Assembly (NCBI RefSeq): GCF_032118995.1
Contig: NC_092653.1
Location: 22,215,202 to 22,279,201, forward strand
Length of the DNA: 64,000 nt
DNA from: Asterias amurensis
Taxonomy: Eukaryota; Echinodermata; Asteroidea; Forcipulatida; Asteriidae
Reading direction: 5' to 3'
The first letter of the stretch is position 1. Each line of letters starts with the position of its first letter. Shown in pieces: positions 1 through 18,496 of this stretch. The translations under genes and the position numbers were made by a program. Under the pieces are notes generated by a model, which saw only the letters and a list, made by a program, of their open reading frames with translations, was not told the DNA's origin and ran no database searches.

Positions 1-719
1 TGAGTGTTGATGCTTAGCTTGTTTGCGTTTATTCAAATGTCACCATGAGCAAATTCGGGTGTGCGACTAGAATTGACCAGAAACTGTGACGTGGCTCACG
101 AATTGACCATATCGACCTAGAGTTGATCCAAGTCCCGTTCTCGTGCGAGAGGTCTCTAACCGCCGTCAAAATGTAGAATGCGGCGCGGCACAGGTCGGGG
201 AGTTTTCTAATGTTAGAAGATGGGACTGAAAATAAAAGGACTCTCACGGGATTGGGACTTCTGGGCCCAATTTCATGGCTCTGCTTACCGTAAGCACAGA
301 ATCGGCGCTTACGAAAGCAGGGAATTTTGTGCTTACGGCAAGCGTATTTCACGGGTTAGTGGCGAATTTTGGCTTCTGCGCGTGCGTACTTCACGTTACT
401 AGGCATTCTACGCTTACAAGGCTAGCGCAGAAATTCGGCGCTTGCACGTAAGCGGGGAATCGTGATCGTAAGCGAGGAATTCGGCGGTAAGCAGAGCCAT
501 GAAATTGGGCCCAGTTATGTCTGATATCGATAGTTAATCTCCCTGTGTTCTATGGTTTCTGGTTAGTCTAGTCAGTCTAGCCAAGTCTAGCCGCCAACCA
601 ATATTGCTCCATGTTGATACATGCATCCACTTGTTATACCATCCACTTGTTATACCATCAACCCGTCTGTATATAGTTGATGCAGGTGTTGAAACGAGTA
701 GTTGATTGTCTTTCCATAG
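1..719. other. Non-coding left edge (intergenic or intron)
   Basis: I see no convincing coding exon here. The short open frames over 29-402 lie across a hairpin-forming MITE (263-512) and have no protein-like character. A pyrimidine-rich stretch ending in TTTCCATAG just before 720 serves as the splice acceptor of the next exon, so at least the right part is probably an intron of the gene that enters from the left. Confidence 0.5.
263..512. mobile_element. MITE of the GGCCCAATTTCAT family (M5)
   Basis: The ends are inverted copies of each other: GGGCCCAATTTCATGGCTCT on the left and its complement at 493-512. The interior repeats 'gcttacg' and 'cgtaagc' words in both orientations, so the whole unit can fold. 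Family members lie at 13717-13901, 15640-16215 and 45591-45832. In the 45591 copy a 3-bp CTG duplication is visible, which suggests a PIF/Harbinger-type origin. No coding capacity. Confidence 0.7.
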
Positions 720-2503
720 GATGCTGAGCTTAACCGTCCACCGTCTCCTACCTCTGAGATGATGCAGACAAAACAGCCGCGCATGAGCAGACGCTCCATC
801 ACGGCCACTGTGCTTATGAGTGAAGATGAGCTCAGGGAACTCAATCGGACATTTGAAGAGAAGTCTCAGTCCAACGGGTACGTATTACTTGACGTTTCAG
901 CATTTTAATTGCCGTTGACCCTAATACTAACCCTAATCACTGTCAACCCCTAACCCTTTATACTCTTACCCCTTACCCCCAACCCCTAACCCTTTATACC
1001 CCTTACCATAACCTCTTACCCCTAACCCTAACCCCCAACCCTAACCCCTAACCCTTTATACTCTTACCCCTAACCCCCAACCCTAACCCTAACCCCTAAC
1101 CCTTTAAACCCCTTACCATAACCTCTTACCCCTAACCCTAACCCCCAACCCTAACCCCTAACCCTTTATACTCTTACCCCTGACCCCAACCCTAACCCCT
1201 AACCCTGTATACTCTTACCCCTAACCCCTAACCCTTTATACCCCTTACCATAACCTCTTACCCCTAACCCTAACCCCCAACCCTAACCCCCAACCCTAAC
1301 CCTAACCCCTAACCCTTTAAACCCCTTACCATAACCTCTTACCCCTAACCCTAACCCCCAACCCTAACCCCTAACCCTTTATACTCTTACCCCTAACCCC
1401 AACCCTAACCCCTAACCCTGTATACTCTTACCCCTAACCCCTAACCCTTTATACCCCTTACCATAACCTCTTACCCCTAACCCTAACCCCAACCCTAACC
1501 CCCAACCCTAACCCTAACCCCTAACCCTTTATACCCCATACCATAACCTCTTACCCCTAACCCCCAACCCTAACCCCTAACCCTTTATACCCCTTACCAT
1601 AACCTCTTACCCCTAACCCTAACCCCTCATACTCTTACCCCTGACCCTCACCCCAACCCCTAACCTTTATACTCTTACCCCTAACGCTAACCCCCAACCC
1701 TAACCCCTAACCCTTTATACCCTTTACCCCAACCCCTAACCCTAACCCCTATACCCCGTACCCTAACCCCTAACCCCTAACCCCTAACCCCAGCGAAACA
1801 TTTTAGATAATGGTTGTCGGAACATAATGGTGTCAGAATATGGAGCAGTCACTATATGCATTTCCTCCTTTGATTCTCGCTGTAGGGAAATCAACTTTTT
1901 TGAATAAAATTAAAAGTCATACACTGTGTCTTGACACTGTCCGTAGATAGGGTCTGCTGCTAGCTGCTACTTCTGGTGAATTAAAATAATTGTTGACAGG
2001 AGTCGCGTCATTTGTGGACACTATTGGTAATTACTCAAAATACATATTAGTATAAAACCTCCGTTGGTAACGAGTAATGGGGAAAGGTTGATGGTATAAA
2101 ACATTGTGATAAACGGCTCCCTCTGAAGTAACGTAGTTTTCGAGAAAGAAGTAATTTTCCACGAATTTGATTTCGAAACCTCAAGTTTAGAATTTGAGGT
2201 CTCGAAATCAAGCATCTGAAAGCACACAACTTCGTGTGACAAGGATGTTTTTTTCTTTCATTAATCTCTCGAAACTCCAACGACCAATCGAGCTCAAATT
2301 TTCACAGGTTTGTTATTTTATGCATAATTATGTTGAGTGAACCAAGTGGGAAGACTGGTCTTTGACAATTACCTATAGTGTCCATTGTCTTTAAAGTTTT
2401 TAATGTTATTGCTGTTCAGCTAATGTCTTCGATCTTATAAGGTTTTCACTGTTTATATATATATTATTATTTTAGCAAAGTCAACGGACACCCGGAAAAG
2501 TGA
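720..2503 (+). CDS. 3' end of an unrecognised gene (two last coding exons, partial)
   Basis: Proposed exons are 720-877 and 2476-2503. The first follows a clear acceptor (TTTCCATAG) and ends in GG before GTACGT. It reads DAELNRPPSPTSEMMQ and, further on, MSRRSITATVLMSEDEL and RELNRTFEEKSQSNG, a charged, low-hydrophobicity tail with Ser-Pro sites. The second exon follows ATTATTTTAG, fits the phase (GG+C), and gives GKVNGHPEK and then TGA. The gene's earlier exons lie outside the window. I do not recognise the family; it looks like the cytoplasmic tail or disordered end of a larger protein. I first tried to join the 720 exon to the CFAP119 exons downstream; the phases clash, so they are separate genes. 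The small second exon is the weaker part. A polyadenylation signal lies at 3039. Confidence 0.45.
915..1795. repeat. Telomere-like (CCCTAA) degenerate tandem array
   Basis: About 0.9 kb of C-rich strand made of CCCTAA/CCCCTAA words, organised into longer blocks that alternate with 'ccctttatac' and 'cttaccataacctcttac' phrases. The array is therefore a higher-order minisatellite rather than pure telomere repeat. It lies inside the proposed last intron of the gene at 720-2503. TTAGGG is the usual metazoan telomere unit, so this is an interstitial telomere-like sequence or a satellite that resembles it. Confidence 0.9.
2012..2394 (+). mobile_element. M1 MITE (TTAA family), copy 1
   Basis: Full-length copy of the commonest repeat in the window. 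It starts near GTGGACACTATTGGTAATTA and ends with the inverted version before TTTAA. The centre carries an inner palindrome (TTTCGAAACCTC and GAGGTCTCGAAAT). Confidence 0.8.
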
Positions 2504-3038
2504 AAGCCATAACTTCACTTGTGTTATAACTTGATGCACAGTTCAGAGACGCTGAGGGCGTTTAGTAACTTCACCAATGGGGTATCAGCAAAGATCAGCC
2601 ATCTTGTCTAGTTTCTGGAACACCTGGTATAGTTTTTGTCTTCAACCTCAAAATGCACCATGCTTTTAAAATCCAACATGGCTGCCGAGGACGTGGGTTT
2701 GTGTAAGTAGAAATCAACAAATGTAAGTTTTAAGTGGTTAGTTTACGCTGGTTGGATCCGGTTAGAACTGGTATCAGGAATGGGTCAAGATTAATGGTGA
2801 CTGCCCGACACGGCGTCGGATGGGCAGTTTGCGTAAAAAGCCAACTTAAAAAAACCTTGTCATCTTTTAGTGTTTGATAACACACTATTTGTAGGCTTTT
2901 ACCTGAATATTATGTTAATGTAGATTTATATTTCAATTTGCTCTCTAATTGATAAGATTTTAAGGTAGTAGTCTTTTTAGAACAGTAGCATGTATAATAT
3001 TATTATTGTCAAATGTAATGTTTTCAATTTTATAAAAA

Positions 3039-3044
3039 AATAAA
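3039..3044 (+). terminator. Polyadenylation signal AATAAA
   Basis: AATAAA within an A/T-rich stretch, about 535 bp after the proposed TGA at 2501-2503. It is a plausible 3' end for the gene that enters from the left. Confidence 0.4.
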
Positions 3045-4737
3045 TTACTTTTTTGTACAAAGAACTAAATTATACGACTGTTTGCTAAAGCTTTCCTACC
3101 GTGAACATTCCCTGAGAGCAAGCAATTGTATGTATTACCTAAAAAGATTTTTGATTGACCACTTTTCAGGACGTTTTAAATGTTGTTGAATAATGTCTTT
3201 ATTGTGATAAATTGGTGCAGTAACCTAGTGTTGAATGTCTCAAAAAGAGGGAAAAACATAAGCTGCCGGCAGTTTCTATTGGATGACGTCATTCGTGACG
3301 TAACAGATATAAATGCAAGGGTATCGGGCCAGTGTATATTGATATAGCAGTAAGTGCGGCCTGGTGTACGTTATAGGCGAGCGGGCTTAGGTGAAAAGTT
3401 TGAAAATCCAATAGGGATACGTGTGTAAATTTGGGCGGGTAAATAAATTTTCGCTTGAGGTTTTGTAAATACAAATATTAATATGTTGTGCATTTACACT
3501 TAGTGGTTGTCTTAGACAAGCATGCGGTCTGTCTTTTGTGCTGTACATACATAAGAAGTGTTTCTATGTCCATGGTAATTTCTCTTTAAAATAGATTAAC
3601 AGTATTTTGATCTCTTTTTTATTACGCTGTAGGGTGATGATTATACAAAAATTATCAAACTTTTTATTATTAATCCTTGATTTTTGGTGGACGTGCCTTT
3701 ATGTGGCGTGCCCAGTGAGTTGTTCTTTTGGAGACAAATGAGTGCAATTTGCTTAAAACCCTTAAACACTGTTTTGGGGGAAACGAAACAAGTTAAGACT
3801 TCTATGCAAATAAGCCTCGTTTGTCCTTGGAGAGACAACTCTGGCCGAATCCGCCAATCAGGATCGGTTTCTGGTATCAATGGTGCTGTTTATATGCCTC
3901 TCTGTACCACAACCGCTCCTGCCTGCAAATAGCGTTCCATCGACCAATCAGATGAGAGCTTTATTGCGAAAGTAGTCGCCATGTTTTTTGTGATGTAGAC
4001 GCAACACAAGTGGTGGCACATTTCCAATCCCATTACTATAACATAGGCCTAATTAAACCAAACCCGTAAAATGTATCTTGCATTTTCTCAGCATGAAGAC
4101 TGAGTGATACCAGCTAAATTTTGTACATAATTTAAGGCGGGAAATGAACAGTTTCCTGCCATCACATTAATATGAACATGTTTTCAAAATGGTGCCCGTT
4201 GTTTGTAAAAGACGCGCGCTGTCGGAGGATGGAACGAGAGCGGTGCCGTGCATAGGTAAAACTTATTCAAATAATTGTAGAAGAGTAGAAGCAGTATTTA
4301 AGTTTTCGTACACGTGTGAATATTTAATTGGTTTTAATTATTGGTATACAAGCTAAAGATTTGATCAAATTAATTACTTAATAGTATTGGAACATTTTAA
4401 GATTCATAATTCGTTTAAAGAATTTTGTACATAAATGCATGAAAATGGCTGTTTGTATATTTTGATTTGAAATTATTACCTTTTAACCATTTTGTTCATA
4501 AGATATTTATCAGAAAATTAGATATTCTATTCGCTATCAAGTAGCAATATTAGTAATAATAATATATTGTCGGTGTTGATGTTTAAACACTTTCTTCATT
4601 TTTTGAATTGTTGGCGTAGGTTTTAGCGAATAATTATACATTGTGATTTTTTATCTCAACTGTGGATGGTATAACTCACTGTGGTTTGTTTTTATAATAG
4701 TTGGTCAAGTCTAATAATAATAACAATAATAATAATA

Positions 4738-5125
4738 ACTGTGGCTTCTTTATATAGCGCACATGTCCGTCACTCGGTGACGCTCCTGGCGCTGTAAAAT
4801 ATTTTTTGCAAGGGACTATGTTTATGAATTATGAGACCTAATCCTAATAGCACCATGTACTATTGTACAAGGTGCTGTGGCGCAATTTGCTGCCGATCGG
4901 ACCAGGAACACCCGGGCGAACCCCTTCTCTTTTCGATAAGTGCGCTGGGTTCTTTTACATGCGTTAACACATTGAACCAACGCCTTTACGTCCCATCCGA
5001 AGGACGAAGCAATGGTGAAGTGTCTTGCTTAAGGACACAAGTGTCACGGCGCGGGATTCGAAACCACATTCTGCTGATCAGAGACACCAGCGATGCATTG
5101 TTATTATACAGGGCAGAGCAAGACA
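4738..5125 (-). mobile_element. S1 SINE (tRNA-headed), minus strand
   Basis: Read on the minus strand it has a diverged tRNA-like head (GTGTCACGG...TTCGAAACC region near 5030-5110), a body shared with the copies at 9880 and 20011 ('gaaggggttcgcc' and 'aagaacccagcgcact' phrases) and a (TTA)n tail at 4705-4738. Confidence 0.8.
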
Positions 5126-6332
5126 TTGACCAATACTCATTATAGGTTTCGGGCCAGACGATTGGCTGTTACACTCATTTTAAAATATGGTATTTTGCTA
5201 GCATTATAACAAGCATTCTGCCCAACTTCATGCGGTGAGGGGGTAGATTTTAATGAGAGTGTTTTTATGAAAGACCTTTTAAAAACAATCGACATGTCAA
5301 AGATGAATTGTCAAAGATGACACTGCTTAATTCTGTGCATGGTCACACTAGAATCATGTGCTTTACATGGCGTCATCCACTGGTAATCAGAGTCATGAAA
5401 TAAGACAGCTCCTCTATAGCCGAGACCTTGGAAACAAATTGCTGAGCGATTCACAGTTTGTTGTATACCTCAAATTAGCCAGTACAAAACCATACTAGTA
5501 TGGTTTTTATCCGAATAAATTCAATCAATTAATCGATCATGGCTAACTACTTCCCTCATAGTCCAAGTCCAATATTGGACAACATTTGTTTAATGAAAGA
5601 CAGACTTGAGATTTTTGTGTACAAAGGCAATGGATCTGCACGATCAAGAATTTTGCTATTCTTTCATTAATAAGGTAAAGTTCAAATAATATTTTATGTG
5701 GTATGTAATATAGTAATCATTAATGAAGTCGTTTCGAAATACTTACTTTTCTATAGACTCATTTTGTTGGTTCTTGTTTTATGATGAACATTTTTATCCT
5801 AATAATTATTGTAAAAAAAGGTCTTGTGCGAGTAGAATTCCACTTTTATCTTTATAGAGTAATGTTTTAGAGAAAAGGAAAAAGTAAGTTTGCGAGTTGT
5901 GAGGGCTCGAGCCATGGGACAGACATTGTTCACACAATGGCGGGGCAAACTGGAACTAGTCTGGCCCCTCGTTTTGTATGGTATATCTGCATGCATTACT
6001 CGTACGTGCATACAGGTTATCACACAAAATGGTTGCAAAGTGGCTAGAGTAGGCTTTCTACAACCTTAATATTTCTCATGCCTTTGTGACAAGAAAACGA
6101 ACCTGTGCGAGTCGGCACATTGGTCAGTGTATAAAAAATAACCCGCAAAAGCCTTCTGCGCATGACCGGGTGTACTACGTGTCTTGGCAATATGAATGTT
6201 TTGACAGTTCTGATTGGATGTTTCAAAATGTCGTCTAAAGTAAAATATATAACGAAATTTTGTATTTCGTTTTTGGTTTTGTTTTGAATTTTCATTGGCA
6301 TTTGCCTATTGGTTTAATCTTCATTTCCAAAA

Positions 6333-6456
6333 TTAAAGACACTGGACACTATTGGTAATATTGTCAAAGACCAGTCTTCTCACTTGGTGTATCTCAACAT
6401 AATATGCATAAAATAACAGACCTGTGAAAGTATGAGCTCGATTGGTCGTCGGAGTA
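6333..6456 (-). mobile_element. M1 MITE, truncated
   Basis: One end of M1 with its TTAA (AAAGACACTGGACACTATTG) that breaks off after about 120 bp, where 'ggagta' runs into unrelated sequence. Confidence 0.75.
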
Positions 6457-6766
6457 TTGGGCCCATGTTGGCCTACCACAAAAGGGATACACTAAAAAAT
6501 TGATTTTTAAAGTAAGTCATATTACATTTGGTGAATTCAATCTCAGTTTGAGGCAAAATTCAAATACAATTTCAAAACAAATTTTAGTATGACGAGATTC
6601 TGCTCATAGATCAGTCCACTTACGAAAGTAGGTCTACCACTCTGGGATCACTTGAAAATAAATCAATATACGAATGATTTTGAACGCCATATGGGAGGAA
6701 GGTTTAAGATTTTTAATGTTTTTACTTACTAACTTTGAATCCATAAAACTTCGACTTTCTTTGCAT

Positions 6767-7149
6767 TTAAAGGCAGTGGACACTATTGGTAATTACTCAA
6801 ACTAATTATAAGCATAAACCCTTACTAGGTGACGAGTAATGGGGAGAGGTTGATGGTATAACACATTGTGGGAAACGGCTCCCTCTGAAGTGCAATAGTT
6901 TTCGAGAAAGACGTAATTGTCCACGAATTTGATTTCGAGACCTCAGATTTAGAACTTGAGGTCTCGAAATCAACCATCTAAACACACACAACTTCGTGTG
7001 ACAAGGGTGTTTTTTCTTTCATTATTATCTCGCAAGTTCGATGACCGATTGAGCTCAAGTTTTCACAGGTTTATTTTATGCATATGTTGAGATACACCAA
7101 GTGAGAAGACTGGTATTTGACAATGACCAACAGTGTCCACTGTCTTTAA
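6767..7149 (+). mobile_element. M1 MITE, copy flanked by TTAA
   Basis: Full-length, about 375 bp between two TTAA sites. It has the AGGCAGTGGACACTATTGG terminus and the inverted GTGTCCACTGTCT terminus. Confidence 0.85.
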
Positions 7150-7446
7150 ATAATAAAACTTTATTGGGTAATAGACCATCATCATTTTACCAACTTTTCT
7201 TGATAATATTTGCATAGTATAATTATTGTCATTAATACAAATTTACTGTTAAACTTAATTAAATCCATCATGTTTAATTGGTGTTGTATTGTAAAAGTGA
7301 CTTAATGTTATTGCACTAGGGTTATTTGCTTAACCATTAATTAATTATTTAACAGAAAATGGATGATAATTTCTTGTTCTGATCAATAAATTTATTCGTC
7401 ATCTTTAAATCTCATCATTGCCTCTGAATTCGAGTTATTGTTTAAA

Positions 7447-7733
7447 AGTCACCGTGTTCAAGTGGTTAGACTGCAGGACTTGCAATCACAAGGTTGTGGG
7501 TTCGAATTCCCCAGCTAACCGCTGATTTCACAATGACTAGAATAACTAATATTGTTGTGTAGTTACTGAATCACAATTTCTTGATTTGTGTTATTCATAA
7601 TCACAGACGTAAACCAATGTTTAATTGAATTGAGAGAGATTGGCTGTTGCCAGCTTGGTGTTTATATCCCCCTGCGGGATTTTGCCGAGTACCCTTGATG
7701 TGAAGATCATTCAAACAAACAAACAAACAATGC
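7447..7733 (+). mobile_element. S4 SINE with tRNA-like head and (CAAA)n tail
   Basis: The head (7449-7512) has a tRNA-like B box (GGTTGTGGGTTCGAATTCCC) and an A-box-like 'tcaagtggttagactgcagg'. About 200 bp of body follow, then a clean (CAAA)4 tail at 7712-7729. Tail and Pol III-like boxes are the standard SINE layout. Only one copy is seen in this window. Confidence 0.75.
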
Positions 7734-8422
7734 ATTACTAACACTATAAAAATACGTAATCTATAAACAAATTTTCCTTGTGTTTACATGCACAAACAAT
7801 TGAAACTATCGAGTTTTTTAAGTGAATTTATTTCTTGAAGCTATCCTTGCTCTTGGATCCACTTACATCAAACCTAGTGGCTCACCCAATTGCATACAAA
7901 ATGGCAAAACATAAATATTTTGACAATTATAAACCTGTTTAGTCGCCCTAACTGTAACTTGTTGGCATGAGTTCCAGGCGCACAGCTTGTAGGTCTTGGC
8001 ACTACACCGAGTGCAAAAAAAAACCCAAAGTTTTACTTTTGCGTGAGGAGAGACTTCCAGTAAACTTAAAAGTCCAACGTCCATCTCTATTTCTTTTTGC
8101 TTCTTCTCAATTCAGTGTTTCTATGCAATACTTGCTCTTCATCTTTTCTCGCCCCGTCTCAACTCTTCCTCTCCAATCTACTGTACTGTCTAATGACGCG
8201 GCTCTTCCTTGTGCCCAGAACCGGCCCGCTCGTATGACAGGGCGCCCTCAAGAGTCGTGGTAATTTTTCCATGGTGACAACAAGCAGAGTTCGACGTGAA
8301 GGACGAAATCTGCAGTAATATTTACCGTTTTCTCTTAATTTTAGACATGGAACCTGTGCATAGATAAAGCCAACTGGTAATTTTAATATAGCACTGCAAG
8401 CTGAGTTATAAAAGAAGTCATA

Positions 8423-15498
<7,076 letters not shown>

Positions 15499-15596
15499 GT
15501 TTTCACGATGTTACATTTTTGGTTGGTCTTTCGGGGAGTGTATAATTTGATTACATTAAAACCACAACCAGGACGAGGATCAGTCTGAATCCATCA

Positions 15597-15602
15597 AATA
15601 AA
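15597..15602 (+). terminator. Polyadenylation signal of CFAP119
   Basis: AATAAA 98 bp after the TGA (15496-15498), in a short 3' UTR. The repeat-rich intergenic sequence starts immediately downstream. Confidence 0.65.
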
Positions 15603-15639
15603 CTGTGCAAGTCTTGCATGTGTTCAAAAGTTAAGACCT

Positions 15640-16215
15640 GTGCCCAATTTCATAGAGCTGCGTTAAAGGAACACGTTGCCTTGGATCGGTCGAGTTGGTC
15701 TTTTAAAACAGTTTGTTATAAAATCGTTATGGTTAGAAAGATGTTGTAAAAGTAGAATACAATGATCTACATAAATATGCATCAAAATTGCGTGGTTTTC
15801 GTTTTACCTCGTCGACAAACACGGTCGGCCATTTATGGGAGTCAAAACTTTGACTCCCATAAATGGCCGACCGTGTTTGTTCGCAACGTAAAATGAAAAC
15901 CGTGCAATTTTGAGTGATACTTGTGTGGATCATTATATTCTACTTTTAAAACATCTTTCTAACCATATGCATTTCATAACAAATGGTTTCAAACGCTTTT
16001 CATGGACCAACTCGTCCGATCCAAGGCAACGTGTTCCTTTAAGCACACGAAGTAGCTAAGCACAACAAACTTATGCTTAGCAGAATAAGGTTACCAGTCG
16101 AACCACCATCATGTCACATATGTAAAATTTGTGACTGGTGTCCTGCTCATTTCTGCTTAGCAGACAACTGAGGTGCAATATTTTCTGCTTACGCAGCTCT
16201 GCGAAATTTGGCCCC
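15640..16215. mobile_element. M5 MITE split by an M2 insertion
   Basis: The outer parts (15640-15666 and 16039-16215) belong to one M5 element: TGCCCAATTTCATAGAGCTG at the left, CAGCTCTGCGAAATTTGGCC at the right, and an interior full of GCTTAGCAG/CTAAGCA words. Removing the M2 copy and one TTAA restores 'gagctgcgTTAAgcacac', like 'gagctgcTTAAgc' in the intact copy at 45591. Confidence 0.8.
15667..16038. mobile_element. M2 MITE (long hairpin, TTAA target)
   Basis: About 372 bp that is nearly one palindrome: AGGAACACGTTGCCTTGGAT at the left, its complement at the right, and a perfect centre (ATGGGAGTCAAA and TTTGACTCCCAT). TTAA lies on both sides. It is inserted in M5, so the TTAA duplication is shown directly. 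Other copies: 32812-32996, 39336-39545, 44934-45326, 46441-46797. No coding capacity. Confidence 0.9.
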
Positions 16216-16314
16216 GGTAAAGTGCACTATTTTATTTATTGATACCTCACCACCCAATGCCTCAAATCATATTTTTTGTTTCCTTCACACATTAACCCTT
16301 AGAGACCATTCATG

Positions 16315-16644
16315 TTAAAGGCACTGGACAAATCCATTTAATAATTGTTAGCATAAAAACTTGCTTGGTAACGAGCTCCATTTGAAGCCACATAGTTTTT
16401 GAGAAAAAGGTAATTTCTCATTAAAATATCAAAAGACTTTTAAAAGGCCTGAAGCCTTTTATTAGTCATCTGAAAGCACACAAATTTGTGCAACAAGGGT
16501 GATTTTTCTTTCGTTATTCTCTTCCGACTTTATGATGAATTGAGTAAAAATAATTAACAGATTTGTTATTTTGTGCATATGTTGAGATACGGCAAGTGAG
16601 AAGACTGGTCTTTGACAATTACCAATAGTGTCCAGTGTCTATAA
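16315..16644 (+). mobile_element. M1 MITE, variant centre
   Basis: M1 ends (TTAAAGGCACTGGAC at the left, ACCAATAGTGTCCAGTGTCT at the right) around the alternative AAAGGCCTGAAGCCTTTT centre. Confidence 0.75.
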
Positions 16645-16765
16645 GAGGGAAGGTCTATGTTGTATATCATTTATTTAAGCATCACAGCTTTTCACTGCAT
16701 TTATACAATTGTATGAACATACTCTGTTGTATTTACATACACTGCACTCAAATATTTTGTGACCG

Positions 16766-16920
16766 GGCAATCTCAGTGGTCTAGTTGGTAAGACATCTGC
16801 TCTAGACTGGCAAAGGTTGTGGGTTCGGATCCCACCGGAGTAATATGCCTGTGATTTTTCTTCAAAGAATGTGGGGAAGTACATTGGGCTTATACATGTC
16901 GTTGTGAGGGCTAAAACCAA
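16766..16920 (+). mobile_element. S3 SINE, plus strand
   Basis: tRNA-like head (GCAATCTCAGTGGTCTAGTT, 'ggtaagacatctgctctaga', B box GGTTGTGGGTTCGGATCCC). The body contains 'ggggaagtacattgggcttatac' and ends in 'aaaaccaaataat', as at 39936-40112. Confidence 0.7.
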
Positions 16921-17098
16921 ATAATATTCTACAAATTTTGTTTACTTCAGGTCAGTGCTCCAACAAAAATCTGTAAATTTATACACCGTTATTTTGGGGT
17001 TTTGTAAATTTTCAGAGTGGGGTGAAGGAGTTTCCTTGTTTATGTTTGTAGGGGAAAATCTTTAATAGAAAAGGATCTATGTGCAAGTTATATAAATC

Positions 17099-17276
17099 AT
17101 ATAGACCTTATGCATTGACTTCATCCAGCCGCCTTCTTAAAGGCAAAACGATGACGAAATAATCAAAAGCGCACAAATTTGTACGTGTTGCGCACAGGTT
17201 TGGCCAATGAATGGCAGCTTTTTTACCTCTAGGTGAGGGCGCCCTTCTGATATGACATCATGTGCATAAGGTCCAT
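17099..17276. mobile_element. Short TIR MITE (M7)
   Basis: 178 bp with inverted ends ATAGACCTTATGCATTGACT and TGACATCATGTGCATAAGGT, and 'ctctaggtgagggcgc' inside. A second copy lies at 35332-35510 in ERCC6L intron 5. Confidence 0.75.
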
Positions 17277-17337
17277 TACTGAATGCGTTTTGTTCGTGCA
17301 TTGTTGCAGAAGATAATCCCTCAGTGAAATCTTCTTT

Positions 17338-17725
17338 TTAAAGACAGTGGACACTGTTGGTAATTGTCAAAGACTAGCCTTCACAGTTAGTGTATCTCAA
17401 CATATGTATAAAATAACAAACCTGTGAAACTTTGAGCTCATACAATCGGTCATCGAACTTGCGAGATAATAATGAAAGAAAAAACCACCCTTGTCACATG
17501 AAGTTGTGTGCGTTTGGATGGTTGATTTTGAGACCTCAAATTCTAAACTTGAGGTCTCGAAATCAAATTCATGGAAAATTACTTCTTTCTCGAAAACTAC
17601 GTCACTTCAGAGGGAGCCGTTTCTCACGATGTTTTTTACCATCAACCTCTCCCCATTACTTGTCACAAAGAAAGGTTTTATGCTAATAATTATTTTGTGA
17701 AATTACCAAGTGTCCACTGCCTTTA
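17338..17725 (-). mobile_element. M1 MITE, minus orientation
   Basis: Full-length M1: TTAAAGACAGTGGACACTGT at the left, AGTGTCCACTGCCTTTA at the right, and the GAGACCTC/GAGGTCTC centre. Confidence 0.85.
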
Positions 17726-17774
17726 TTCCATATTTCACCAGTGATCATATTTTGCGACAATACACTCATATGCA

Positions 17775-17935
17775 GGCCTGGAATTTCATTTAAAAAGGGC
17801 AAGCCCACTTTCACTTTGCAAAGGGCATTTCCAATAGAAATCTTTAAAGCCTAAGGGGCACCAGGGCCAAGACCAGGGCACTGAAGGCAATGGACCTCCG
17901 GGGCCTCCGCGTAATCCCAGGCCTGCATATTCATC
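17775..17935. repeat. CAGGCCTG-ended dispersed repeat
   Basis: Bounded by CAGGCCTG words, with 'gggcaccagggccaagaccagggcac' inside. It shares phrases with 31551-31725 and 63668-63850 ('ggcaccaaggca', 'cagtagaaat' in one or other orientation). Nature unknown. Confidence 0.45.
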
Positions 17936-17979
17936 CAATATTTGCATCTTTTTTTATATTGTGATATTTATGTTGCTGT

Positions 17980-18367
17980 TTAAAGGCAGTGGACACTATT
18001 GGTAATTACTCAAAATAATTATCAGCATAAAACCTTACTTGGTAACGAGTTATGGGGAGAGGTTGATAGTATAAAACATTGTGAGAAATGGCTCCCTCTG
18101 AAGTAACGTAACTTTCAAGAAAGAAGTAATTTTCCAGGAATTTGATTTCAAGACCTCAGATTTAGAATTTGAGGTCTCAAAATAAAGCATCTGAAAGCAC
18201 ACAACTTCGTGTGACAAGGGCGTTTTTTTCTTTCATAGTTATTTCGCAACTCCGACGACCAATTTAGCTCAAATTTTCACAGGTTGGTTATTTTATGCAT
18301 TTGTTGAGATACACCAAGTGAGAAGACTGGTCTTTGACAATTGCCAATTACTGTCCAGTGTCTTTAA
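17980..18367 (+). mobile_element. M1 MITE, plus orientation
   Basis: Full-length M1 between TTAA sites, about 250 bp from the minus-orientation copy at 17338. The pair forms an inverted repeat of about 1 kb downstream of the RAD51C 3' end. Confidence 0.85.
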
Positions 18368-18490
18368 TTTGTTATCAGTGTTTTTGTAAGATAAATACAT
18401 TCTTCTTGAAACTATTTTAAAAACCAGCACTTCATTTGTAAATAAAACAAATTTAAACTTCTGTATTCAAATGCACAAGATTTTGTTTCT

Positions 18491-18496
18491 TTTATT
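18491..18496 (-). terminator. Candidate polyadenylation signal of RAD51C
   Basis: TTTATT on the plus strand is AATAAA on the minus strand, about 420 bp after the RAD51C stop. It would place the transcript end short of the M1 copy at 17980-18367. Confidence 0.4.

Larger units (their letters stand above)
2504..8422. other. Intergenic region between the first gene and CFAP119
   Basis: No exon with convincing splice signals was found. It holds the 3' UTR of the upstream gene to about 3044, a minus-strand SINE (4738-5125), M1 copies (6333-6456, 6767-7149) and a CAAA-tailed SINE (7447-7733). The open frames at 3641-3932, 5799-6301 and 7863-8548 lack splice context and protein-like composition. Confidence 0.6.

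Noticed and set aside
15667-16038. Long hairpins as transcription terminators
   Set aside because: They are mobile elements with target duplications. Nuclear Pol II genes end at AATAAA signals, which were found separately.
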